Positions 25,690 through 34,222 of a DNA stretch of 64,000 nt are shown piece by piece. Position 1 is the stretch's first letter; each line of letters begins with the position of its first letter. A program made the position numbers and the translations under genes. The notes beneath the pieces were generated by a model. The model was not told the origin of the DNA and made no database searches. It saw only the letters and a program-made list of their open reading frames with translations. Source of the stretch: Archangium sp. (GTDB taxonomy: Bacteria; Myxococcota; Myxococcia; Myxococcales; Myxococcaceae); the NCBI GenBank assembly GCA_022843845.1, contig JALHMW010000027.1, forward strand, positions 1 to 64,000, written 5' to 3'.

Positions 25690-25926
25690 ATGGCGCTGAA
25701 GGACCTCATTTCCCCGACACCGACGCCAGCCGCAGAGCGTCCGCCAGGCATCACCTGCGAGAAGTACCTGCGCTCGGAAGGCCGCCGCTGCGCGCACTAC
25801 CTGCCGAGCGGTGCCTGCGCGCTGACCTCGGAGTTCATGTGCGTCGAGTGGCTGAAGCTGAACGGCCCCGACGCCGACCGGCTTACCAACCCTGAGCGCC
25901 GAGAGCGCCTTCCGAGGCGCTCATGA
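25690..25926 (+). CDS. Small four-cysteine protein
   Basis: A 78-residue protein with four cysteines, C23, C34, C43 and C50, in ITCEKYLRSEGRRCAHYLPSG and ACALTSEFMCVEWL. The spacing suggests a zinc or iron-sulphur site. The stop overlaps the start of the RecB-like nuclease gene (ATGA), so the two are translationally coupled. It could be a partner or cofactor-binding accessory of the nuclease; this is inference. Confidence 0.65.
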   Translation: MALKDLISPTPTPAAERPPGITCEKYLRSEGRRCAHYLPSGACALTSEFMCVEWLKLNGPDADRLTNPERRERLPRRS

Positions 25927-27104
25927 CTCCAGAGACGAAACGAAACGCCCATCTGTCCTTCAGCAGGCTCTCGCGGTTCGAGACCTGCCCGCTCTCGTAC
26001 CGGTTCCATTACATCGACCAGCTTCACGCAGAGCCCGGTGTTCCGCTCCGGTTCGGCAAGCTCGTCCACGCTGTCCTCGAGAACCTGGTTCGCGAGGTCA
26101 TCGAAGACGAGCTCACTGGCCCGCTCTCAGAGGAGCGCGCGCTCGAGCTGCTCCGCGAGGCCTGGCATGCGAGCGAGCTCGTCGGGGTCGAGGTCTTCCA
26201 GGAGGCGCTCCGCATCGTCCGCGACTTCGTTCGCGCCCAGGGCGTGCTCGACCACCGCAGTGTCCTCGCGGTCGAGAAGGAGTTCCGGCTCCCTGTCGGC
26301 GAGTTCGAGGTTCTCGGCTTCATCGACCGCGTCGACTGGGTCGACGACGAGACCATCGAGGTCATCGACTACAAGACCAACCGCCAGCTCTTCACGCGCG
26401 AGGAGGTCGACACCTCGCTGCAGCTGAGCCTCTACGCCGCGGCGGTGAGGCGGCTCTGGCCGTGGGCGAAGAAGGTGAAGCTGACCTTCCTCATGCTCCG
26501 GCATGGCGTCCGGCTCGAGACGACGCGCACCGAGGAGCAGCTCGCCGACGCGCTGGCCTACGCCGAGTTGCTCGGCAAGCAGACCGAGACCGCGACGGAG
26601 TTCCCGCCGCGCCTCAACGCCAACTGCAGCTACTGCGACCACCGCCAGCACTGCCCCGCGTACGCCGACGCGCTCAAGGGGAAGCGCGAGTTCATCTGCA
26701 TCAACCTCGACGACCTCGAGTCCGTCGCACGCGAGCGCGAGGAGGTCGCTCACCTCACGAAGGCGCTGTCCGCTCGAAAGGCCGAGCTCGAGGGCATTCT
26801 CAAGACGCACCTCCAGCACCGCGAAGAGCTGGTGCTCGGTGGCGTGCGCTACCGGATGTTCAACACCACCAGCGTCGACTACCCGCTCGGGCCGACGCTC
26901 GACGTGCTCTCCGAGGCGACCGGTCGCTCGCGCGAGGAGCTGACCTCCCAGCTCGGCGCCGTCGACAGGAAGGCCCTCGAGGCTGAGCTCAAGCGACTGG
27001 GCAAGACGCTCGACCGCTCACGAGTCGCGCTGCTCAAGGCCGAGCTCGAGGCGCGCGCCGACAAGACGCACTCCCCGCGGTTCTGGGCGAAGGAGGTGGC
27101 GTAA
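25923..27104 (+). CDS. PD-(D/E)XK nuclease of the RecB/Cas4/AddB-C-terminal type
   Basis: A 393-residue RecB-like exonuclease. The N-terminus has the family's LSFSRLSRFETCPLSYRF (first Fe-S cysteine at about C21), FGKLVHAVLENL with the catalytic His, the nuclease core with GFIDRVDWVD and EVIDYKTNRQ (D-x-K), QLSLYAAAVR, and the remaining cysteines in NCSYCDHRQHC. This is the full set of a Fe-S containing RecB-family nuclease. The C-terminal 130 residues form a helical extension with a charged region. It probably degrades or resects DNA ends in phage recombination, working with the DnaQ-type exonuclease whose start overlaps its stop. Confidence 0.9.
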   Translation: MTPETKRNAHLSFSRLSRFETCPLSYRFHYIDQLHAEPGVPLRFGKLVHAVLENLVREVIEDELTGPLSEERALELLREAWHASELVGVEVFQEALRIVRDFVRAQGVLDHRSVLAVEKEFRLPVGEFEVLGFIDRVDWVDDETIEVIDYKTNRQLFTREEVDTSLQLSLYAAAVRRLWPWAKKVKLTFLMLRHGVRLETTRTEEQLADALAYAELLGKQTETATEFPPRLNANCSYCDHRQHCPAYADALKGKREFICINLDDLESVAREREEVAHLTKALSARKAELEGILKTHLQHREELVLGGVRYRMFNTTSVDYPLGPTLDVLSEATGRSREELTSQLGAVDRKALEAELKRLGKTLDRSRVALLKAELEARADKTHSPRFWAKEVA

Positions 27105-28045
27105 TGGAACGCGCGACCGAGCTGGAGCGCGCTGTCCTCGCGCTCGTTCCTCCTCCCGCGCCGGTGACGCCCACGAAGCGGGTGCCCGCTTCGGCCATCA
27201 CGTTCGTCGACCTGGAGACGACCGGGCTCGACTTCCGCAGGCACGAGATTCTCGAGATTGGCGTCATCCGCGCAGATGCGAGGACGCTCGAAATCGTCGC
27301 GCAGTGCGAAGTGCGCGTCTGCCCTGAGCGTCTCGAGAACGCGTCCCCCGAAGCACTCGCAATCGCCGGGTACTCACTCGCTGATTGGGTCGAGGCCTCG
27401 ACGCTCGAGGTCGCGCTCTGCCGGGTCGCTCCGCTGTTCGAGGGTGCGCTCGTCGCTGGACACAACGTCGGCTTCGACTGGGCGTTCCTCGAAGAGGCCT
27501 TCCGCCGCGAGGAGCTGCCACTCCCCGAGGTCGACTACCACCGGCTCGACACCGCAAGCCTCGCCTGGCCGCTCGTCGCATCGGGTGAGCTGACGTCGCT
27601 CTCGCTCAACTCGGTCGCGGCGCACTTCGGCCTGGAGCGACCGAGCCCGCATCGCGCTCTGGCTGATGCTCGGTGCTCGCTGGAGGTCGCTCGTCGGCTC
27701 TCGCACCGCATGCGCCAGGCAAGTCCCGTGGGACGGCTCAAGCGCGTCTACGTCTGCCATCCCTTCAGCGATGGACCCGCGGCGAACATCGGCCGAGTTC
27801 ATCGCATCAGTCGGGCGCTCATCGCTGAAGGCGTGCTGCCCATCGCGCCGCACCTCTACCTGTCGCAGTTGGTCGACGAGGCCACGCAACGCGAGCGCGC
27901 GCTCAACCTCTGCGCCGAACTGCTCGGAACCTGCGACGAGGTGCGCGTGTTCGGCGGGCGCATCACGTCGGGCATGGAGCGAGAGCTCCAGTACGCGGCC
28001 CGCCACGGCATCCCGGTTCGCTTCGAGGGGAGGACGCCCGCATGA
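27104..28045 (+). CDS. DnaQ-like 3'-5' exonuclease fused to a DUF7768/DUF4406-like domain
   Basis: A 313-residue fusion. Residues 30-205 are a DEDDh exonuclease: FVDLETTGLD (D36, E38), HNVGFDWAFL (D125) and HRALADAR (H183, D188). Residues 212-310 begin KRVYVCHPFSDG and contain ISRALIAEGVLPIAPHLYL and ITSGMERELQYAARHGIPV, the pattern of the nucleoside 2-deoxyribosyltransferase-like DUF4406/DUF7768 group common in phages. An exonuclease releasing dNMPs joined to a nucleotide-handling domain suggests linked DNA degradation and nucleotide processing, but this is inference. It overlaps the RecB-like gene by one base and the next gene by four. Confidence 0.85.
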   Translation: MERATELERAVLALVPPPAPVTPTKRVPASAITFVDLETTGLDFRRHEILEIGVIRADARTLEIVAQCEVRVCPERLENASPEALAIAGYSLADWVEASTLEVALCRVAPLFEGALVAGHNVGFDWAFLEEAFRREELPLPEVDYHRLDTASLAWPLVASGELTSLSLNSVAAHFGLERPSPHRALADARCSLEVARRLSHRMRQASPVGRLKRVYVCHPFSDGPAANIGRVHRISRALIAEGVLPIAPHLYLSQLVDEATQRERALNLCAELLGTCDEVRVFGGRITSGMERELQYAARHGIPVRFEGRTPA

Positions 28046-28380
28046 GTGGCGCTCGCTCACGAAGGAAGGGCGCGGAGTTCGAGCGCCTGCTCGTGCACCG
28101 CTTCCGCGACATCATGCCGGACGCGGGGATTCGCCGCGGGCTCCAGTACCGCTCGGGCGACGAGTTTCCCGACGTCGAGGTGCCGTGCTTCTGGCTCGAG
28201 GCAAAGCACCACCAGCGGGTCAACATTCGCGAGGCGATGCGCCAGGCCATCGCCACCGCCCCTCCCGGCAAGTGGCCGCTCGCCGTCTGCAAGGACGACA
28301 ACCAGCCAGCCCTCGTCACCATGCAGCTCGAAGACTTCCTCGAGCTCACCCGCGAGTGGTGGGAGCGGAGGCCGCGATGA
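28042..28380 (+). CDS. Putative Holliday-junction resolvase-like PD-(D/E)XK nuclease
   Basis: A 112-residue protein with RRKGAEFERLLVHRF at the N-terminus, a conserved acidic residue in DEFPDVEVP, and FWLEAKHHQRV giving the E-x-K element. This is the arrangement of small phage and archaeal Hjc-like resolvases. It likely resolves branched DNA before packaging, consistent with its position between exonuclease genes and the terminase small subunit. The start overlaps the exonuclease stop (ATGA). Confidence 0.75.
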   Translation: MSGARSRRKGAEFERLLVHRFRDIMPDAGIRRGLQYRSGDEFPDVEVPCFWLEAKHHQRVNIREAMRQAIATAPPGKWPLAVCKDDNQPALVTMQLEDFLELTREWWERRPR

Positions 28381-29156
28381 GCACGCTCAAGCTGCTCATC
28401 GAACAGCTTCGCCAGCAGGTCCTCCATGCACCGAGCAGCGTGTTCGAGCACGGGCGCAACCAACACCCGCTCCTCGCCGTGCACCCCGATGCCGCTGCGG
28501 TCCTCGCAACCCTCGCCGATGAGAGAGAGGCCAGCTACCCAGCACGTGACGCGCTCGCCAACGCGCTCCTCTCGATGCATCGGACGACGAAGACTCCGTT
28601 CTGGTCGTCGGTGTTGGCGGTCGCCTTCTTCCCGATGCTGAGCCGCCTGCGGAACCGCATCGTTGGCGACGTCGTTCCGCGCGACGAACTCGACCAGCTC
28701 GTCCTGGCCTCGTTCTGGTCGGCCCTCTCTGAGATTCCAGTGACGGGTCGAGGGAGCGACCGGCTCCCGATGCGCCTGCGTCAGCGCACGCAGAGGCTCG
28801 TGTTCCAAAGCCTTCGTCACGAGCGCGAGCAGCAGCACCCGAGCCTCGATGACGACCAGCGTGGTGACGAACTCGAGCGCGTCATCGGTGCTCGCGTGGA
28901 CCGGTCAAACTTCGAGGACCGGGTCGAGCTCGCACACCTCTTGGAGCGAGCTGCAGCCGACGGTGTGCCGCGCGCATCGCTCGAGGTCCTTGCTGCGACG
29001 ACGCTGCGATCTGAGCTGCTCCGGAACTACGTCACGCGCGTCGGGCCAATCGACGTCGAGGAATCGGAGCGCCTCTACGAGCGCCTCAAGCGGCAACGCA
29101 CACGCGTGGTGCAGCGGCTCCGCTCCATCGCCACCGGGAAGACGCTGCCGAACTGA
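28377..29156 (+). CDS. Second phage sigma-70-like protein
   Basis: A 259-residue helical protein starting MSTLKLLIEQLRQQVL (ATGA overlap with the resolvase-like gene). Residues 80-150 resemble sigma region 2 (FWSSVLAVAFFPMLSRLRNR followed by DVVPRDELDQLVLASFWSAL), and the C-terminus (ASLEVLAATTLRSELLRNYV with a final basic helix) resembles region 4. It has the same plan as the product of 22390-23172. As the gene directly before the terminase and late genes, it is a candidate late-gene activator. The sigma activity itself is inferred. Confidence 0.6.
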   Translation: MSTLKLLIEQLRQQVLHAPSSVFEHGRNQHPLLAVHPDAAAVLATLADEREASYPARDALANALLSMHRTTKTPFWSSVLAVAFFPMLSRLRNRIVGDVVPRDELDQLVLASFWSALSEIPVTGRGSDRLPMRLRQRTQRLVFQSLRHEREQQHPSLDDDQRGDELERVIGARVDRSNFEDRVELAHLLERAAADGVPRASLEVLAATTLRSELLRNYVTRVGPIDVEESERLYERLKRQRTRVVQRLRSIATGKTLPN

Positions 29157-29159
29157 CGC

Positions 29160-30191
29160 ATGGCCAAGCGCGAGCCAGCACCCAACGGCAAGCGGGCTGG
29201 TCGGCCTCGTCGAGAGGCTGGCCCGAAGATGCCGTACCTCGAGGTCGACCGGCTCCTCGTCGAAGGAGAGCTGGTCGAAGGCGTTCGCGTGTGGCCGTCA
29301 CAACGGGAGCTCGCTCGCCGGTACGACGTCGCGCCGAGTCTGGTCGCCAACTTCGCGAGCCAGCACGAATGCGCGAGACGTCGCGAGGAGTTCAAGGCGC
29401 GCGGCGAAGTCCCCTCCGAAGCGCCCGCCGTCGAGCCTCCAGCGCCTCCCGAGCCAGCGCAGACCGAACCGAAGCCCCGTCGGAAGCCAGGCCGACCGCA
29501 CAAGGCCGACGCTCCGCTCATCCCCTTCGAGGAGCTCGACCGACTGCTGGTGTTCGGCGAGGTGAAGCAGCTCGACGACGACTCCTCGACGACCGTCTAC
29601 CCGACCCATCGTTCGCTGGCAGAGCGGTACAGCGTCGCCCCCAGCGTCATCGCCAGCTACGCGAAGAGCCACAACTGCACGCGCCGGCGGGAAGAGGCGG
29701 TGGCGCGCATCTCCGCCCGAGCCGACGAGAAGCTCATCGAGGCGCGGGCCAGCGCGCTCGCGGTGTCGAAGGACGACACGGTCCGGATGATCGACGGCTA
29801 CCTCCTCAACTACGAGAAGGCGCTCCTCGAGGGGCGCGTCCGCTTCGACAACCCGACTGACTTCAACACGATGGTCCGGCTCAAGGAGTACGTGCTCGGC
29901 GGGCCGGACTCGCGGCAGGAACTCCACGCAGCGTTGTCGCTCGAGAGCCTGCAACAGCGGCACGCCCGGATGCTCCGCGAGCTGAACGAGGCCACGCCGG
30001 AGCTCACGGGCGTCGTCGAAACTGAGCGGCCATCGGACCCCGCTCAATTCTCGGCCGGCCGCTCAATTGACGATCCCCCGCCGCTCACTTTCGAGGCCGC
30101 CGCCAAGAAACCGATGGCTGCCGATCGCGACGGAAAGGCCCCCGCGGTGGCCGACGTTGGCCCACGTGGCGCGAACGGAGGCGAACCGTGA
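29160..30191 (+). CDS. Terminase small subunit-like protein with duplicated HTH unit
   Basis: A 343-residue protein made of two tandem copies of a DNA-binding unit: EVDRLLVEGELVEGVRVWPS with RELARRYDVAPSLVANFA (about 25-80), and EELDRLLVFGEVKQ with RSLAERYSVAPSVIASYA (about 120-175), each ending C-x-RRREE. A Pro/Lys-rich linker joins them, and the C-terminal half is helical (DGYLLNYEKALLEG). Tandem HTH plus oligomerising helices is the plan of phage small terminase subunits that recognise pac/cos DNA. The large subunit at 35498 would normally follow directly; a recombinase locus and RIT element now separate them. Assignment is by architecture and context. Confidence 0.65.
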   Translation: MAKREPAPNGKRAGRPRREAGPKMPYLEVDRLLVEGELVEGVRVWPSQRELARRYDVAPSLVANFASQHECARRREEFKARGEVPSEAPAVEPPAPPEPAQTEPKPRRKPGRPHKADAPLIPFEELDRLLVFGEVKQLDDDSSTTVYPTHRSLAERYSVAPSVIASYAKSHNCTRRREEAVARISARADEKLIEARASALAVSKDDTVRMIDGYLLNYEKALLEGRVRFDNPTDFNTMVRLKEYVLGGPDSRQELHAALSLESLQQRHARMLRELNEATPELTGVVETERPSDPAQFSAGRSIDDPPPLTFEAAAKKPMAADRDGKAPAVADVGPRGANGGEP

Positions 30192-30715
30192 CGTGCGCCC
30201 AGCACCAGGGAGAGGAGAACGTCGCCGCGGAAGCACACGCCGACACGGGCACCGCGTCGGAAGTCCGCGGAGATGCGTGCGGTGTGACCTCACAGTGCTC
30301 GAGGAGCTCGAGCTCGTCAGACCTGGTGAGGATCGCCACCGCCGCCGCGGCACGAACGGCCGGAAAGAGAGAAAAGTGGCCGTTCGCGCGAGAGACGACG
30401 CGAGGATTCGCGAGGTTGCTGGCTCGATTCGGGCCCTCGGTTCGGGTCGCGAACGGCCGCTTTCCCTGCGAACGCGCCCTTCCTCGCCCCTGGTGCACGA
30501 GTGACGGCCGAACACTTCCCCAGTCCGCCCCAGGGAGGGGGGCGGGTCCGATTTTCGTCGCGCGGTCGCCCTCCCTGACGGGTTCCCAGGCCCGACTTCG
30601 AGTGGATCAATTCCGAGAAACTGAGCAGCCCGGGATTCAGGAACGGCTCGCCGCAGAAATTGAGCAGACGCCGCTGTTCGATTTCGAGCTGCAGGTGGCT
30701 CCGCGGGGCCATCGC
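30192..30715. other. Non-coding region with long imperfect inverted repeat
   Basis: No credible gene is seen in these 524 bases; all long frames are uninterrupted only by composition. An inverted repeat of about 18 bases (16 matching; GGCCGTTCGCG at the core) has arms at 30371-30388 and 30448-30465. The stretch follows the terminase small subunit gene and precedes the 3' end of a split recombinase gene; it could hold packaging or attachment signals. Confidence 0.45.
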
Positions 30716-30865
30716 TCAGCAGATCAACGACTGGACGGAGCGCAGAAGGTCCTCGTCCGACGGGTGTGTGTAGATGGCGGTCGACAGCACCGACTTGTGG
30801 CGGGCGAAGCGCTGCGTCAGCCGGATGTCGCGGCTCGCCCGGTACACGTTCGTGCACGCGCAGTG
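30716..30865 (-). pseudogene. 3' fragment of a tyrosine recombinase gene split by the RIT element
   Basis: Read on the minus strand this piece encodes [20 protein letters not shown] and continues [20 protein letters not shown] to a stop at 30716. It contains the second catalytic His/Arg region and the Tyr nucleophile of a tyrosine recombinase. It has no start of its own. The 5' part lies at 34978-35447 on the other side of the RIT element. Removing 30866-34977 plus one copy of a flanking TG restores one open frame, reading ...[14 protein letters not shown]..., so this is an insertional disruption. Confidence 0.88.
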
Positions 30866-30893
30866 CCTCTAATGCCGAGCGCGGCATTAACGC

Positions 30894-30920
30894 CATTATG
30901 CCGACCTCCCGGTAATGCCG
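30894..30920 (+). repeat. RIT left inverted repeat (27 bp)
   Basis: The 27 bases from CATTATGCCG to GGTAATGCCG, with ACCTCCC between, are the exact reverse complement of 34953-34979. It lies 28 bases inside the inferred left boundary and 116 bases before the first recombinase start. Confidence 0.95.
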
Positions 30921-31036
30921 ACGTGGGCGACCAGGCCGACGATCTGCCGAGGGTGCCGCGCCGGTCGGATGCTTGGGCACGCGGCATAATCAGGGTGACT
31001 TCTCCGAGCGGCACTCGCGCCGCCAAAGGAGAAGCC

Positions 31037-32275
31037 ATGTTGGACGACTACTTCGATCTGCCGGAGATCCTCAGACGCCACCGCGCCGGGTTCTTTGGCG
31101 CGTACCTCGACGAGTACACCTCCATCGAGAAGGCGCAGGGCTACCCGCGCAACACGGTGCGAAATCACTGCTACGTATTTCGGATCTTCGGATGCTGGCT
31201 GGATCGCCGCGGGCTGGCGATCGCCCACCTCGACGATGACGTCATCGCTGAGTTCTGGAGGAAGCAGCGGTGCGTGCCCCGAGTACGGCACACCGGCACC
31301 AAGCCGCTGCGACGGCTTCTCGAGCACCTGCGAGGCAAGGGCGTAGTGCCTGCGCAGAAGGCCGCGGTCCGCAGCGAGGCCACCGCACTCGCGCACCGCT
31401 ACGGCGAGTACCTCCTGCGTCACAGGGCGCTCGCCGCCGACTCCGCGTCTCGTCAGATCCCGGTGATCGAGCATTTCCTTCGGCTGAGCTTTGGTCGTGG
31501 GCCGCTTCGTCTCCGGGCGCTGGGGGAGAAAGACATCACTCGCTTCGTGTTGGGGACAGCCGCTGATGTCTCGCCCCGCACCCAGCAGACGCAAATGAGC
31601 GCGCTGCGGTCCTTCTTCAGGTTCTTGCTCGAGCAAGGAGAGATCGAGTTCGACCTTGCCGGTGGCGTCCCCGCCGTCGCTGCATGGAGACACGCGGGCG
31701 TGCCGAAGTACCTCTCGCCCGACCAGGTCCAGCAGGTGCTGGCCTCCTGCGATCGGAGCACCCCGATGGGCCGACGCGACTTCGCAATGCTGTTGATGCT
31801 CGCGCGGCTCGGGCTGCGGGCCTGCGAGGTGGCGCACCTCGACCTCGATGACATTCGCTGGAGGACCAGCGAGGTCATCATCCGGGGCAAGGGGAGTTCC
31901 ATCGAGGCGCTGCCCTTGCTCGACGAAGTTGGCAAGGCGTTGGCGGCGTACATCAAGAGAGACAGGCCCAAGTGCCAGACACGCAAGGTCTTCACGAGGG
32001 TGCGCGCCCCGCTGACAGCGTTGGCCCGCAAGGGATCGGTCACGACCGTCGTGCGTGCGGCCATGTCGAGGGCCGGCCTCGACGTGCCGATTCGCGGCGC
32101 CCATGTGCTGCGCCACTCGCTCGCGACCAGCATGCTGCGTGACGGCGCGTCGATGAGCGAGATCGGCGTGGTGCTGCGTCACCGCAGCCCCGCCACGACT
32201 GAGATCTACGCGAAGGTCGACCTGACTTCACTGCGGCGGCTCGCACTGCCCTGGCCCGTTGGCGGTGCCCAATGA
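31037..32275 (+). CDS. RIT tyrosine recombinase 1
   Basis: A 412-residue tyrosine recombinase. The N-terminal half is helical and contains the SAM-like core-binding region (SALRSFFRFLLEQGEIEFD, about 188-206). The catalytic domain shows the first Arg in RLGLRACEVAHL, HVLRHSLATSML (HxxR), a His in VLRHRSPATTEIY, and the Tyr nucleophile in TEIYAKVD. The ATG at 31037 has AAGGAGAAG upstream; the same frame runs open further upstream, but that part reads as non-coding and crosses the repeats. The stop overlaps the next gene by four bases. Confidence 0.9.
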   Translation: MLDDYFDLPEILRRHRAGFFGAYLDEYTSIEKAQGYPRNTVRNHCYVFRIFGCWLDRRGLAIAHLDDDVIAEFWRKQRCVPRVRHTGTKPLRRLLEHLRGKGVVPAQKAAVRSEATALAHRYGEYLLRHRALAADSASRQIPVIEHFLRLSFGRGPLRLRALGEKDITRFVLGTAADVSPRTQQTQMSALRSFFRFLLEQGEIEFDLAGGVPAVAAWRHAGVPKYLSPDQVQQVLASCDRSTPMGRRDFAMLLMLARLGLRACEVAHLDLDDIRWRTSEVIIRGKGSSIEALPLLDEVGKALAAYIKRDRPKCQTRKVFTRVRAPLTALARKGSVTTVVRAAMSRAGLDVPIRGAHVLRHSLATSMLRDGASMSEIGVVLRHRSPATTEIYAKVDLTSLRRLALPWPVGGAQ

Positions 32276-33219
32276 GCGATCTGCAGAAGTCATTGGACGA
32301 CTACCTCAAGCTTCGTCGCACCCTCGGCTTCAAGCTCACGACCACGGAGTGGTGCCTCCGCGGGTTCCTCGACTTCCTCGACTCCAAGGGCGCGAAGCAC
32401 ATCACCACCGAGCTGGCCCTGCAGTGGGCACGAAGACCGGCCAATGGAGAGCCGTCCACGTGGGCACAGCGGCTGTCTCGCATCCGCCTGTTCGCGGCGT
32501 GGTACCGCTCTCGAGATCCGCGCACCGAGGTTCCTGCCGAGGGGTTGCTGGCAGCGTCAATCCAGCGAAAGCCGCCCTTCATCTTCAATGAGAAGCAGAT
32601 CGCCGCCCTGGTTCGAGAGGCCGAGAAGCTGCCGTGCCGCCGAGGCATGCGTGCGCGCACGTTCTCGACGATGTTCGGGCTGATCGCCGTCGCAGGTCTG
32701 CGCATCAGCGAGGCCGTCCGACTGGACCGCGCCGACCTCGACCTGGGCGAGCAGATGCTCACCATTCGAGACACGAAGTTCGGCAAGACCCGCCTGGTCC
32801 CTCTGAGCAAATCCACCATGGTCGCACTGCGCCGGTACGCGAAGCAGCGCGATCAGACGTTGCCCGGCGCGGCGACGCCTGCGTTCTTTGTCTCGGAGCG
32901 AGGCTGGCGCATCACCCACTGGGCCGCGAGATACAACTTCGCGCTGGTCTCGCGTGCCGCAGGACTCCGCGGCCCGGTGAAGGGCTACCGACATGGCCAT
33001 GGGCCCCGAGTGCACGATCTTCGGCACAGCTTCGCGGCGCGCACGATGGTCGGTTGGTACCGCGCGGGCGTCGACGTCGAGCGCGAGCTGCCCAAGCTCT
33101 CGGCCTACCTGGGGCATACGCACGTCAATGACACCTACTGGTACATCGAGGCCGTGCCCGAGTTGCTGCAACTCGCGACCGAGCGCGTGACCGACCAGCG
33201 AGCAGGAGGACGGCGATGA
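32272..33219 (+). CDS. RIT tyrosine recombinase 2
   Basis: A 315-residue tyrosine recombinase, second of the trio. It has the N-terminal core-binding helices (SLDDYLKLRRTLGFKL), the first Arg in GLRISEAVRLDRADL, HDLRHSFAARTMV (HxxR) and a terminal GHTHVNDTYWYIE block carrying the nucleophile tyrosine. ATGA overlaps at both ends couple it to its neighbours. In RIT elements the three proteins are distinct, conserved in order and thought to act together. Confidence 0.9.
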   Translation: MSDLQKSLDDYLKLRRTLGFKLTTTEWCLRGFLDFLDSKGAKHITTELALQWARRPANGEPSTWAQRLSRIRLFAAWYRSRDPRTEVPAEGLLAASIQRKPPFIFNEKQIAALVREAEKLPCRRGMRARTFSTMFGLIAVAGLRISEAVRLDRADLDLGEQMLTIRDTKFGKTRLVPLSKSTMVALRRYAKQRDQTLPGAATPAFFVSERGWRITHWAARYNFALVSRAAGLRGPVKGYRHGHGPRVHDLRHSFAARTMVGWYRAGVDVERELPKLSAYLGHTHVNDTYWYIEAVPELLQLATERVTDQRAGGRR

Positions 33220-34211
33220 GTGCCGCCACGTTCCCAGCTTTGCTCCAGTCGTTCTTCACTGAGAGGCTGCTCGCGCAACGACGCGCCAGCTCGCACACCG
33301 TCGCCAGCTACCGCGACTGCTTCCGGCTCTTGCTGGGCTTCGCCTCGAAGCGCCTGGGCAAGGAGGTCAGCGCGCTGGTTCTCGAAGAGCTCGATGCCGC
33401 CCTCATCAGCAAGTTCCTCGACCATCTCGAGCGCGAGCGCGAAAACAGCGTGCGCTCGAGAAACGTGCGGCTTGCCGCGCTCCACTCCTTCTTCCGCTAC
33501 GTCGCGATGAATGAGCCCGCGTACCTGCTCCAGTGCCAGCGCGTCCTCGCGATCCCAAACAAGCGCCACGAGCGGAAGCCGGTGGGCTTCCTCGACGAGG
33601 GCGACATTGACGCGCTGTTGAAGGCTCCCGATCTCACCACATGGATTGGTCGCCGAGATCGAGCGCTCCTGCTGGTGGCGGTGCAGACGGGCTTGCGCGT
33701 GTCGGAGCTCATCGGGCTACGTCGCGAGGACATCAGCCTCGACGCCGGTGCGCACGTCCGTTGTCGGGGCAAGGGCCGCAAGCATCGCGCGACGCCGCTG
33801 AGGAAGGACGCGGTCACCGTGTTGAAGGCGTGGCTTGCCGAAAACGACGAGCCAGCTTCAGCGCCGCTGTTTCCCAGTTCGCGCGGAGGAGTCCTCAGTC
33901 GCGACGCCGTCGAGGCCCTGGTCGCACGGCACCTCGCGATCGCCGGGGCACAGCGCCCGTCGCTCAAAGCGAAGAAGGCCACGCCGCACACCTTGCGGCA
34001 CAGCACCGCGATGGCGCTCCTGCAGCACGGCGTTGACCGTTCCGTCATCGCTCTGTGGCTCGGCCACGAGTCGGTTGAGACCACGCAGATCTACCTGCAC
34101 GCGGACATGGGCATGAAGGAGAAGGCGCTCGCGCACACCACCCCGACGAAGCAGACGCCCGCGCGGTACCGGCCTGGCGATCAGCTTCTCGCGTTCCTCG
34201 AGGGGCTGTAA
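33216..34211 (+). CDS. RIT tyrosine recombinase 3
   Basis: A 331-residue tyrosine recombinase, third of the trio and the most XerCD-like: an N-terminal SAM-like domain (SYRDCFRLLLGFASKRLG), GLRVSELIGLRREDI, a lysine beta-hairpin CRGKGRKHRATPL, HTLRHSTAMALLQHG, LGHESVETTQIYLHAD with the nucleophile Tyr. It ends 12 bases before the stop of the convergent fourth recombinase gene. Confidence 0.92.
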   Translation: MSAATFPALLQSFFTERLLAQRRASSHTVASYRDCFRLLLGFASKRLGKEVSALVLEELDAALISKFLDHLERERENSVRSRNVRLAALHSFFRYVAMNEPAYLLQCQRVLAIPNKRHERKPVGFLDEGDIDALLKAPDLTTWIGRRDRALLLVAVQTGLRVSELIGLRREDISLDAGAHVRCRGKGRKHRATPLRKDAVTVLKAWLAENDEPASAPLFPSSRGGVLSRDAVEALVARHLAIAGAQRPSLKAKKATPHTLRHSTAMALLQHGVDRSVIALWLGHESVETTQIYLHADMGMKEKALAHTTPTKQTPARYRPGDQLLAFLEGL

Positions 34212-34222
34212 CCGTGCTGCCA

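Noticed and set aside
30188-31036. A 283-codon N-terminal extension of RIT recombinase 1
   Set aside because: It crosses the split-gene fragment, the element boundary and both palindromes; the ATG at 31037 with its ribosome-binding site fits the family length.
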